A stretch of 64,000 nt of DNA. It comes from Porticoccaceae bacterium (GTDB lineage Bacteria; Pseudomonadota; Gammaproteobacteria; Pseudomonadales; Porticoccaceae). This document shows, piece by piece, positions 19,711 to 27,786 of the stretch (its first letter is position 1; the number at the start of each line of letters is the position of its first letter). A program made the translations under genes and the position numbers. Below the pieces are notes generated by a model. It worked only from the letters and a program-made list of their open reading frames with translations. It did not search any database and was not told the origin of the DNA. The DNA lies in contig CACETF010000010.1 in NCBI GenBank assembly GCA_902562425.1, forward strand, positions 1-64,000, read 5' to 3'.

Positions 19711-21923
19711 CAAGTGTGAAAAGAAAATATTTGTTAGTAACGATTTTTACCATTTTGGGTTTAGAAACAAATACGGCGAAAACCATACCTCTTAATGGAG
19801 ATAAAATAGCAAATCCCGAAAAAGAATGGTTGAGTTATGGTCGTGATTATACTGAGCAGCGTTTCAGCCCGCTCGACATGATCAATCGTGATAATGTAAA
19901 AACTCTCACTTTAGAGTGGAGTTTTGCTTTTGAAACAGCTCGAGGTATGGAGTCCACACCCTTATTACATGATGGCGTCATATATGTCAGTACCGGTTGG
20001 AGCCATGTCTATGCACTGGATGCAATGTCGGGAGAGCAGATTTGGCACTATGATGCAAAAGTTTCTAAGACCATTCTTGCAAAGACCTGTTGTGGGCCCG
20101 TTAATCGTGGCGTGGGCCTGTGGCAGGGAAGTATCACTGAGCCTATGCAGGTTTTTCTAGCCGCCCTTGATGGGCGTTTAATCGCGTTGGACGCAAAGAC
20201 AGGTTTGGAAAATTGGTCAACGCAAACTACGCCAATTGATGGAAATTATAGCATTACCGGAGCCCCCCGGATTGCAAAAGGCTTAGTATTTATTGGTAAT
20301 AGCGGCGGGGAATTGGGCGTTCGAGGCTTTATCTCTGCATATGACGTTTTAACGGGAGAAAAACGATGGCGGGTGTATACTGTTCCACGCGACCCTGAAA
20401 AGCCTCAAGAGAGCCCTGCACTCTCCAGAGCCCTTGAAACCTGGAGTGGCGATTACTGGCATACCCAGGGAGGCGGCGGCGGAACTGTCTGGGATTCCAT
20501 CGTGTATGATCCAAAGTTTGATCTACTTTTCGTCGGCACTGGAAATGGTTCTCCATGGAATCGAAGAATTCGCAGCCCGGGTGGAGGCGATAATCTTTAC
20601 CTAAGCTCTATACTCGCGCTAAATCCCGATAATGGTGAGTATGTATGGCACTACCAAGTTACTCCAAAAGACAATTGGGATTATACAGCTACCCAACAAT
20701 TAGTTCTTGCACAACTCGAAATTGATGGATCTACTCGAGATGTGATTATGCAGGCACCAAAAAACGGTTTTTTTTACATACTCGATCGCGTCTCAGGCGA
20801 GCTTCTGTCAGCGAGTCCATATACGCACATAACTTGGGCAAGCTACGTTGATATTCATACAGGGAGACCAGTAGAGACGGAGTATGCAAATTATCAGAAA
20901 AATGGTGGAAGTTATATATGGCCTTCGCCCTTCGGAGCACATAACTGGCAGCCTATGTCCTTCAACCCAAATACGGGCCTCGTTTACATACCGGTGCAAA
21001 ATATTCCTGGATATTTCTCTGAGACAGATGAGGTGCAGTACAGAATTAATCGCTGGAATACAGGTGTTGATCTGAATGAGGCACGAGATGCAAAAAGTTG
21101 GGTCACAGCAAAAGCGTCAAGGGATGCTCTAGTTTACGGAGAACTTGTTGCTTGGGATCCAGTCAAGGGCAAAAGTAAATGGCGAGTCAGACTCCAAAAA
21201 CCATCAAATGGGGGAGTCCTCAGTACGGCAGGCGGTATCGTGTTTCAAGGCACACAGGAGGGAAAATTTGCGGCCTATGATGCGGACGATGGCAGGCTTC
21301 TTTGGGATTACAAATCTGATAGTGCTATTTTGGCTGGGCCAATAAGCTATGAAATTAATGAAAACCAATATATCGCGGTTACCCAAGGGGGAGGTGGGGC
21401 GGTGATGCTGACTGTAGGAAACGACCTAAAATATGAGCGTGTAAATCACAATAAACTTTTAGTGTTTAGACTGGGTAAATCTCAACAAAGCACACAGCCA
21501 TTTGCTAACGGCCTTGCAGCAATTTTACCGCTTAAGGATGAATTAAGCATCGATGAGAAAATCATTGGACAAGGTGAAATGCTATATGGTCGAAATTGTG
21601 CTAGTTGCCATGGAATCAGTGCAAAAGGTAACGGTGTATTACCAGACCTACGCTATATGGACGAAGAAACTCATAGCGGCTTCATGGCTATTGTTCTTGG
21701 AGGCTCCAAATCAGAGCATGGAATGTTGGGATATCATGACACGTTAACCTCTCTCGATGTCGAAAATATTCATCATTTTCTAAGTAAAAAACAGCAGGAA
21801 CTGCCGGACAAATTGGAGATGTCTAATATACAAAAGCTTGAGTATTGGGGAATATTCTGGATATCTAAGCTTGGAGAAAAATTCCCCTTTATCCTTAACT
21901 GGACTCGTGATCTGATCATGTAA
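19707..21923 (+). CDS. PQQ-dependent alcohol dehydrogenase with C-terminal cytochrome c (quinohaemoprotein)
   Basis: Periplasmic oxidation of an alcohol, passing electrons from PQQ to an attached haem c. An N-terminal signal segment (about residues 4-24) precedes an eight-bladed propeller. The vicinal cysteines of TCCGPVNRG (about 127-129) and the catalytic aspartate in DNWDYT (near 323) are present. A cytochrome c domain follows with CASCH at about 631-635. The residue two after the catalytic Asp is Thr, whereas lanthanide-dependent enzymes have Asp there, so a calcium-dependent enzyme is inferred. The 738-residue length fits type II quinohaemoproteins plus a short tail. The substrate is unknown. 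Confidence 0.92.
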   Translation: MTSVKRKYLLVTIFTILGLETNTAKTIPLNGDKIANPEKEWLSYGRDYTEQRFSPLDMINRDNVKTLTLEWSFAFETARGMESTPLLHDGVIYVSTGWSHVYALDAMSGEQIWHYDAKVSKTILAKTCCGPVNRGVGLWQGSITEPMQVFLAALDGRLIALDAKTGLENWSTQTTPIDGNYSITGAPRIAKGLVFIGNSGGELGVRGFISAYDVLTGEKRWRVYTVPRDPEKPQESPALSRALETWSGDYWHTQGGGGGTVWDSIVYDPKFDLLFVGTGNGSPWNRRIRSPGGGDNLYLSSILALNPDNGEYVWHYQVTPKDNWDYTATQQLVLAQLEIDGSTRDVIMQAPKNGFFYILDRVSGELLSASPYTHITWASYVDIHTGRPVETEYANYQKNGGSYIWPSPFGAHNWQPMSFNPNTGLVYIPVQNIPGYFSETDEVQYRINRWNTGVDLNEARDAKSWVTAKASRDALVYGELVAWDPVKGKSKWRVRLQKPSNGGVLSTAGGIVFQGTQEGKFAAYDADDGRLLWDYKSDSAILAGPISYEINENQYIAVTQGGGGAVMLTVGNDLKYERVNHNKLLVFRLGKSQQSTQPFANGLAAILPLKDELSIDEKIIGQGEMLYGRNCASCHGISAKGNGVLPDLRYMDEETHSGFMAIVLGGSKSEHGMLGYHDTLTSLDVENIHHFLSKKQQELPDKLEMSNIQKLEYWGIFWISKLGEKFPFILNWTRDLIM

Positions 21924-21964
21924 TTTTACGCAGAATACCGAATGCCCTTGCAAAGCCAAAGACA

Positions 21965-22789
21965 CTATGTGCCTGTGTATTTTGCGGGCCGCTTTGACAT
22001 AAATGCGGCCATAGACTCTTTCAAATCGTTCGATTTCATACTTGTCATTAACGTGTACATCCCATTTAGTAACAGGCTCTGCTCTGTAGTCAGATTTTCA
22101 CTTTGCTGAAGAATGAATTTAGTCCCCCTCACAGCCAGCGTAGAGTTTGATGCAATGTCAGATGCAATCTCCACAGCACCCTCGTATGCATCTTCAAAAG
22201 AAACATAGACGTCATTCACAAGTCCAATCTTTTCCGCTCGTTCAGAGCCAATATCCTTTCCTGTGTATGCAAGCTCTGCGACATGGCCCGCATTTAAAAT
22301 GTCGGGAAGACGTTGAAGGGTTCCTACATCGGCCACAAGTCCGATTTTTGTCTCTCGCACACTGAAATTTGCATCTGAGCTGCAAAGTCTAATGTCACAT
22401 GCGCTGATTAAGTCGATACCTGCTCCCAAACAATGTCCATGCACAACGGCAATCACAGGTAATGGGCACTCGGCTATTGATGAAATCGCTCGCTGAAAAC
22501 GACGTGCACCCTCTAACTGATCCAGGTTTGAAACCGCCTCAGACGGTGCCTCACTTGAGTTCTTGGCCGCCATCAGTCCATCGAAAAGATCGATACCTAC
22601 ACAAAAATGTTTGCCCCTCCCCGCGATTATAATTGCCTTTGTGCTACCATCTTCGGAGAGTGAATCAAGGGCTCCAGGTATCATGCTCCAAAGTTCATTA
22701 GACAGAGCATTATACTTGTCTGGACGATTGAGCCATATTGTGCTCACATCATCCGATTTTTCAATCGACAGCAGTTCAGGAGGGGGCAT
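21965..22789 (-). CDS. Crotonase-family protein, delta3,5-delta2,4-dienoyl-CoA isomerase-like
   Basis: This 274-residue enoyl-CoA hydratase/isomerase superfamily member has the oxyanion-hole glycine stretch HGHCLGAGIDLISACDIR. The segment SVRETKIGLVADVGTLQRLP resembles that of ECH1-type dienoyl-CoA isomerases, including both acidic residues, so a role in degrading unsaturated fatty acids is likely. It converges tightly with the PQQ dehydrogenase (41 bp) and has no operon partner. A general enoyl-CoA hydratase is the alternative. Confidence 0.87.
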   Translation of the reverse strand: MPPPELLSIEKSDDVSTIWLNRPDKYNALSNELWSMIPGALDSLSEDGSTKAIIIAGRGKHFCVGIDLFDGLMAAKNSSEAPSEAVSNLDQLEGARRFQRAISSIAECPLPVIAVVHGHCLGAGIDLISACDIRLCSSDANFSVRETKIGLVADVGTLQRLPDILNAGHVAELAYTGKDIGSERAEKIGLVNDVYVSFEDAYEGAVEIASDIASNSTLAVRGTKFILQQSENLTTEQSLLLNGMYTLMTSMKSNDLKESMAAFMSKRPAKYTGT

Positions 22790-22980
22790 TGGTTTCTCCT
22801 TTTGATAAGCAATGAGTGCTATTACAAATATTACTCAAATAAATAATTTAGACTCCTGAGGTTTTCATAGCACTGCTCACTGCATGTGAGCAACCACACT
22901 TTCAGGGCTTGAAAACAAACTATCCTCGCAGGAACTGCATAATGTATCTGAGCACCAGCACCCATGGAATTTTTTTCCTT

Positions 22981-23349
22981 CTAGAGCTGTGGTTCCGAGA
23001 TCAAAATATCTATCACGCGCCCTCTCAAAGCCCTTTTTTGACGGGCTAGATTTTCATGCATGTTTTTTTCATGACCCTCGAAATACAACAGGTTTTGCAA
23101 CGCCTCATCCAAATCGCTATCATCCAACCAGTCTTGAATTTCTAGGATTTCTTCATCTGTAATGTCCAAATAATTCTGATCTTCACCCGTAAATAACGAC
23201 TTCCAATGCACGCAAGGATCCATGTATGCACCCGCGGGGCAATCACATTTGATCCTCAAAGCTTTTCCGATCCGAGAAATCTTCACAGTCACCGGCGTGG
23301 GGCCGGAACCCTGGACTCGAAAAACTTTAACCTTATTAATTTCGGACAT
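22981..23349 (-). CDS. Small SWIM zinc-finger protein
   Basis: A 122-residue protein whose N-terminal half contains C-D-C-P-A-G-A-Y-M-D-P-C-V-H, matching the SWIM pattern CxCx(n)CxH, at about residues 35-48. SWIM domains bind zinc and mediate DNA or protein contacts. The C-terminal half is acidic and then basic, with no second domain I recognise; most SWIM proteins are longer ATPases or transposases, so this stand-alone form is notable. Function unknown. Confidence 0.7.
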   Translation of the reverse strand: MSEINKVKVFRVQGSGPTPVTVKISRIGKALRIKCDCPAGAYMDPCVHWKSLFTGEDQNYLDITDEEILEIQDWLDDSDLDEALQNLLYFEGHEKNMHENLARQKRALRGRVIDILISEPQL

Positions 23350-23506
23350 TGAGCTTTTCCTTCTGTGTGTTCACCCTGCTTCTATCTATAGCTAAACCGA
23401 AAACAAGCCTACTCGTAGATCTTTCGCGAACCTCTAGTTTAACACCTTTGCACCTAATGAAAAGGAGCCTCTCAGAGGGCGGACCTCTATTGAAGAAAGA
23501 ATAGGA

Positions 23507-23899
23507 TCAGTCACTCTTTAATAATTGGCAATCTCCCTCCCATTTTTTATGAGGTCTATTATCAACAAATAGCTCGGTTTCTACTGCTAACGTGTCCCTC
23601 TGCACCTTAGTGGTGTTCTTATATATCTTTCCATCACTCCCTGGGCCCTCAATATGCTCCATCATGATAACTGTCGGCGAGAGAACAACATCGCGATAAT
23701 CTCGTTCTTGCATGGCGGCCTTTGCAAACTCCATATCAATACTGAGTTTAAACGACTGTTTTTCGTCGATAGTAGAATCACCTTTGACACCATAGTCCTC
23801 AGCGTCGAATGATCTTTCTGTGGTGCACTTGAGCTCAACGGCATTTAAGTATCCAGAGGACAAGACTAAAGTCAGTGGTACCAGCCAAAAACGAAACAT
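23507..23899 (-). CDS. Hypothetical secreted protein
   Basis: This 130-residue product starts with a typical signal peptide (MFRFWLVPLTLVLSSGYLNA) followed by a mature part with two cysteines (about residues 25 and 125) that could form a disulphide. No family is recognised. It stands alone, with gaps of 157 and 185 bp on either side. An AGGTGA ribosome-binding site precedes the ATG, which supports its being real. Confidence 0.6.
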   Translation of the reverse strand: MFRFWLVPLTLVLSSGYLNAVELKCTTERSFDAEDYGVKGDSTIDEKQSFKLSIDMEFAKAAMQERDYRDVVLSPTVIMMEHIEGPGSDGKIYKNTTKVQRDTLAVETELFVDNRPHKKWEGDCQLLKSD

Positions 23900-24084
23900 G
23901 ACAATTTCACCTCACTAACGTCGGTTTAGAGACACAATAAAATAATACCGAAGCACAAAGTTTACGATGTTTCGCTCAGATATTCTATGGTCCACACAAG
24001 AGATAAACACCATTTTATTTTCAAGGTGATTAAAGAAACTGCCTCTCAGCATAATATCACAGCACTTTGTTTTACAGATTCATG

Positions 24085-24612
24085 TTATAGTGCTACGCGA
24101 TTTAGGCTTCCTCGTTGATAGAGTGGATGCAAGGGATTGCCTCGCAGAGTTGTCCCCAAGCAATACAAGGGCCTGATAAATCGCAATACCTCTGAAGATC
24201 GATCAAGATACTCGCCACCGTTACCCCACGCAGCTAATGTAATTTTATACTTTCGACAGGTACGTTGCAGCCATGCATCATTTTGAGGTCCAATGGGATC
24301 ATCCATCTCTCTTAATCCCCGCGGATCCCTCGCCACAGCTGCGAATAAATTAACAATACAGAGTTGTCCGAAACCCCACCTCTCTGCATAGCCAATACAT
24401 TTTCTAGTGGTTGCATCATCCACTAGCTCATCAGCAGTGGAAGGATTCAGCCCAAAAACCAAAATCGATGGTAATCCCATATCCCAAGCTCGCCACAAAC
24501 AATATCTGTAGCGTCTACAACTAGAAAAAGTGGCAGTCCTCTTCATTGATCTCAAGTAGTCGATGAATGGATCATTTTTAGATAAGCCTGAGTTTTGCGG
24601 ACTTATACTCAC
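24085..24612 (-). CDS. DUF1643 domain protein
   Basis: The 175 residues contain RYRYCLWRAW, VFGLNPSTADELVDDATTRKC and VNLFAAVARDPRGL, which characterise DUF1643, a family of unknown function often seen near phage or accessory genes. The family's core is complete. Its start lies 35 bp inside the end of the upstream flavoprotein gene, so the two are probably cotranscribed. Confidence 0.82.
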   Translation of the reverse strand: MSISPQNSGLSKNDPFIDYLRSMKRTATFSSCRRYRYCLWRAWDMGLPSILVFGLNPSTADELVDDATTRKCIGYAERWGFGQLCIVNLFAAVARDPRGLREMDDPIGPQNDAWLQRTCRKYKITLAAWGNGGEYLDRSSEVLRFIRPLYCLGTTLRGNPLHPLYQRGSLNRVAL

Positions 24613-25537
24613 TCTCTAATCTGTCCACCAACTTTTGAGTGGTGAGAATAGATTTCACTACTCCAATCCCTTGCCCACAACCCCAGATATCTTTCCATGC
24701 CTTGGGAATTGAATCCCCGCCTGAACCGAAACTCATTTTGGACGGGTCACTCTCTGGCAGGTTTTCGGGATCCAATCCCGCGGCTTCAATAGAGGGTCTT
24801 AGGTAATTTCCATGAATTCCAGTGAATAGATTACTCAAGATAATATCATCTGCATTGTAATCGACAATCGCCTGTTTATATGCATGGGCAGCATTAGCCT
24901 CATTTGTCGCTATAAAAACGGAGCCAATGTAGGATAAATCTGCCCCCATGGCCTCCGTCGCTAAAACTGCGTCGCCACTGGCGATCGAGCCCGACAGCAG
25001 CAATGGACCGTCAAACCATTCTCTTATCTCTTGAACTAGCGCGAAAGGCGATAACGCGCCAGCATGTCCACCAGCCCCCGCTGCCACAGCAATTAATCCA
25101 TCAGCCCCCTTCGAAATTGCTTTTTTTGCAAAGCGGTTATTAATAACGTCATGAAGTACGATACCGCCATAGGAGTGAACCGCTTCATTAACATACTCCT
25201 TTGCACCTAGCGAAGTAATTACAATTGGTACGCGCCACTTAACACACATCTCGACATCATGCTGAAGCCTATCGTTGGAAGAGTGAACGATCTGATTTAC
25301 GGCAAATGGAGCAGAAGGGAATTCAGGATTCTGCTTATCATACTCCGCTAGCTCTCTGGTAATTTTTTCAAGCCATCGGTCCAACTCTTCGGCAGGTCGA
25401 GCATTGAGTGCAGGGAAAGAGCCTACCACCCCGGCTTTAGACTGAGCAATTACCAGATCTGGGTTCGAAATAATAAATAACGGCGCTGCCACGACTGGTA
25501 GCTTAAGGTGTTGATGAAGAATTTTTGGTAATGCCAT
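24578..25537 (-). CDS. Nitronate monooxygenase/FabK-like flavin oxidoreductase
   Basis: An FMN-dependent TIM-barrel enzyme of 319 residues. The N-terminal LPVVAAPLFIISNPDLV, the AAGAGGHAG stretch that contacts FMN phosphate, and LLSGSIASGDAVLATEAMGAD are typical of the 2-nitropropane dioxygenase family. Members oxidise alkyl nitronates such as propionate-3-nitronate; some reduce enoyl thioesters. Context does not distinguish these. A perfect 10-bp inverted repeat lies 73 bp upstream of the start. Confidence 0.88.
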   Translation of the reverse strand: MALPKILHQHLKLPVVAAPLFIISNPDLVIAQSKAGVVGSFPALNARPAEELDRWLEKITRELAEYDKQNPEFPSAPFAVNQIVHSSNDRLQHDVEMCVKWRVPIVITSLGAKEYVNEAVHSYGGIVLHDVINNRFAKKAISKGADGLIAVAAGAGGHAGALSPFALVQEIREWFDGPLLLSGSIASGDAVLATEAMGADLSYIGSVFIATNEANAAHAYKQAIVDYNADDIILSNLFTGIHGNYLRPSIEAAGLDPENLPESDPSKMSFGSGGDSIPKAWKDIWGCGQGIGVVKSILTTQKLVDRLESEYKSAKLRLI

Positions 25538-25609
25538 TTTATTTATCCTTACTTGATTTTTTTATTTAAAACTATCGATTTAATTAAGTTATCAAAAAGC
25601 AGAGCTCTT

Positions 25610-25637
25610 CATAAAAGATATATTGGCATCTTTTATG
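25610..25637. promoter_or_regulatory. Perfect 10-bp inverted repeat, candidate operator
   Basis: CATAAAAGAT (25610-25619) and ATCTTTTATG (25628-25637) flank an 8-base spacer. It lies 73 bp before the flavoprotein start. The AT-rich stem would be a poor terminator, so a regulator-binding site is the more likely reading. Confidence 0.4.
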
Positions 25638-26080
25638 ATTTATAGTTAAAAATAGGCAATAGTTCGACAGTGTATGATTGTTTCACTTCACAAATTAAGT
25701 AATGACTTTATCTATTTGATATACAGTAATTTATTAGCTTGAAAACTATGCGCTATAGTCTAAAACAAAAGGGGCAACAACGCCATGGGATCTCTGATCT
25801 TCTCAAAACATATCTAGTTGTAACAATGGATATAGAGTCATCCCTCCCCCACATAATATAACTTTTCATTCCTGCATTACATTAACTAAAGATGAATAAC
25901 GAACATCATTTTTAAAAAAGACTTCTTAACATACTACTTGACGCACAAGTATCACATTGAGCCAAAAATTTTATCTTTACTCCGGCCGCGATTATGCGAA
26001 TGAGTAACAAATTCTTGTAGTTATCAAAAATATTAATAAGTCCGACATCCAAACTACTGACCGTGCGGAAGATGAACCAT

Positions 26081-26109
26081 TTGACGGATTTTTTGATTCA
26101 AAATAAAAA
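26081..26109 (+). promoter_or_regulatory. Candidate sigma-70 promoter of the TPR/SpoIIE operon
   Basis: TTGACG (26081-26086), a 17-base spacer and TAAAAA (26104-26109) match the -35 and -10 boxes at 5 and 4 of 6 positions. It is 60 bp before the ATG of the TPR lipoprotein, which also has a strong GGAGAGG ribosome-binding site. Confidence 0.4.
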
Positions 26110-26169
26110 TGCAATTTTTAAAAAGTTAACATACCATAAGTGAATAAAATCTGATCCGGAGAGGTAAAA

Positions 26170-27786
26170 ATGCAAAAAATGCTCACTATTCTCTCAATCG
26201 CTCTCATCTGTATGACGGGGTGCTCTGAAAAACCAACAGAAGTAAAAATGATTCCCCTTACGACCTCATCGCCGGAGGCAGAGGCGCTTCTTAATCAGGT
26301 CCTCAAAAATAGAGAGCACGGTATGGAGTACCTCAACTCTGGATTAATTACCAGAATAGATGAATTGGATCCAGAATTTGTTTGGGCGCGGTTTAACCGA
26401 TTGCCACAATCATTTAAAAACTATCAATTCGCTTATGAAAGGCGAAACACTCTATCGGTCATAGAGAGGAGAGTGCTAGACATATATTCAGATATGTTCA
26501 CAAATGGAACTGTATCAGCCAATCAGCTTATTGATCAGCTTATTGAAGATCATCCAGATTACTTCCAGCTGAGATTAATTTCCGCAAATTTGAGAAAAGG
26601 TCTTGGAGATGTCGATGGAATTCAGTTTCGACTTAAAGAGGCCCTAGAGCTTCATCCGGAGTCTTTTATTTCCTACCTTGAATTAGCAAAATTACATTTT
26701 GAAACGGATCGACAACTGAAAGTTAGTGAAGTCAAATTACCTAAAGAAAGACGGGATTTAAAAATTGCTGAGCAGTTACTAGAGAAAGCTCAAAATATCG
26801 CTCCAGCAAGTCCATTGCCAAAAAGATGGTTGGGAACTCTCTTCCTCGCAAGAGGTGATGTAAACGGTGCCGCCAAAATTTTTAAAAAAAGCTCATTACT
26901 CATAGAAGAAAAAGAGAGTGAACTCTTTGCCAACATAGTACGCATGCTTGGTACCGTGCACACGTTCACTGGTGATTATGAATTAGCTCGAGAGTCTTAC
27001 AAAAGAGCAATCGATATCTTGATAAGATTATCATCAGAAAAAATGTCGAACCCGCTTTTGCTACATGAATGCTTATACCAAAACGCATTGACATACATTT
27101 TTGAACGGAAATATGATCGAGCAGTGATCGCGATATCTGAAGCGCAAAATACTCTTAATAATACTAACTTGGAAAGTCTAAGTTACATGATGTCTGACTT
27201 AGAAAAACTCAAATTAAAAGCAGTCAGCCACAGTCTCGACCGGGCAACCAGCAAAATTTCACTAAAAAAGTTGGAGCAACACATCAGACAGTCTTTCTCA
27301 GGATCTTCCGAAACTTTTGTGTCTACAGATGATGACACCAAGAAAACTAGAAAAAGCGAGATTGACCCCAAGATGACTAGTGCACAGTTCTGGACGTTCA
27401 GGGAAATTTATAACAATCGTGCTTCGTCCGCAATCGTATTCTCTGATTTCGCTTCTGCTCGAGACATTCTTGAAGATTATCGACTCATGGCCGAAAGCTT
27501 TCTAGAACAGAATCCAAAAGCCATGGTCGACTACCATAAATTAAATGGCCAACTACGACTGATGGAGGGTGATGCGCAAGCTGCCATACAATCTTATGAC
27601 AAGCTTACACCTTCAGAAATTTCAGCTGATGCTTACCACACATATTTTTATGCGCTTGCCAAGAAGTCTGTCGGGGACCTCTCAGGGTCAAAAACGATGC
27701 TTGAGTCAATCAAAAACTTTTATGTTCCAAGTTGGGAAACAGCGTTTGTTAGAAATCTTGCTGTTGAGCAATTAGCATCGTGGTGA
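26170..27786 (+). CDS. TPR-repeat lipoprotein
   Basis: The N-terminal MQKMLTILSIALICMTGC is a lipoprotein signal with its cysteine at residue 18, so the 538-residue protein is anchored in the membrane facing the periplasm. The rest is helical with several TPR-like units (for example around PLPKRWLGTLFLARGDVNGA and TFTGDYELARESYKRAI). It overlaps the next gene by 7 bp. It could present a ligand or partner to the periplasmic propeller of that neighbour; this is inference from the coupling and location. Confidence 0.75.
   Translation: MQKMLTILSIALICMTGCSEKPTEVKMIPLTTSSPEAEALLNQVLKNREHGMEYLNSGLITRIDELDPEFVWARFNRLPQSFKNYQFAYERRNTLSVIERRVLDIYSDMFTNGTVSANQLIDQLIEDHPDYFQLRLISANLRKGLGDVDGIQFRLKEALELHPESFISYLELAKLHFETDRQLKVSEVKLPKERRDLKIAEQLLEKAQNIAPASPLPKRWLGTLFLARGDVNGAAKIFKKSSLLIEEKESELFANIVRMLGTVHTFTGDYELARESYKRAIDILIRLSSEKMSNPLLLHECLYQNALTYIFERKYDRAVIAISEAQNTLNNTNLESLSYMMSDLEKLKLKAVSHSLDRATSKISLKKLEQHIRQSFSGSSETFVSTDDDTKKTRKSEIDPKMTSAQFWTFREIYNNRASSAIVFSDFASARDILEDYRLMAESFLEQNPKAMVDYHKLNGQLRLMEGDAQAAIQSYDKLTPSEISADAYHTYFYALAKKSVGDLSGSKTMLESIKNFYVPSWETAFVRNLAVEQLASW

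Larger units (their letters stand above)
25538..26169. other. AT-rich divergent intergenic region
   Basis: About 630 bp between the flavoprotein gene (leftward) and the TPR lipoprotein gene (rightward). It contains the inverted repeat at 25610-25637 and a candidate promoter at 26081-26109. I found no ORF with a credible start and no structured RNA. Confidence 0.5.
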
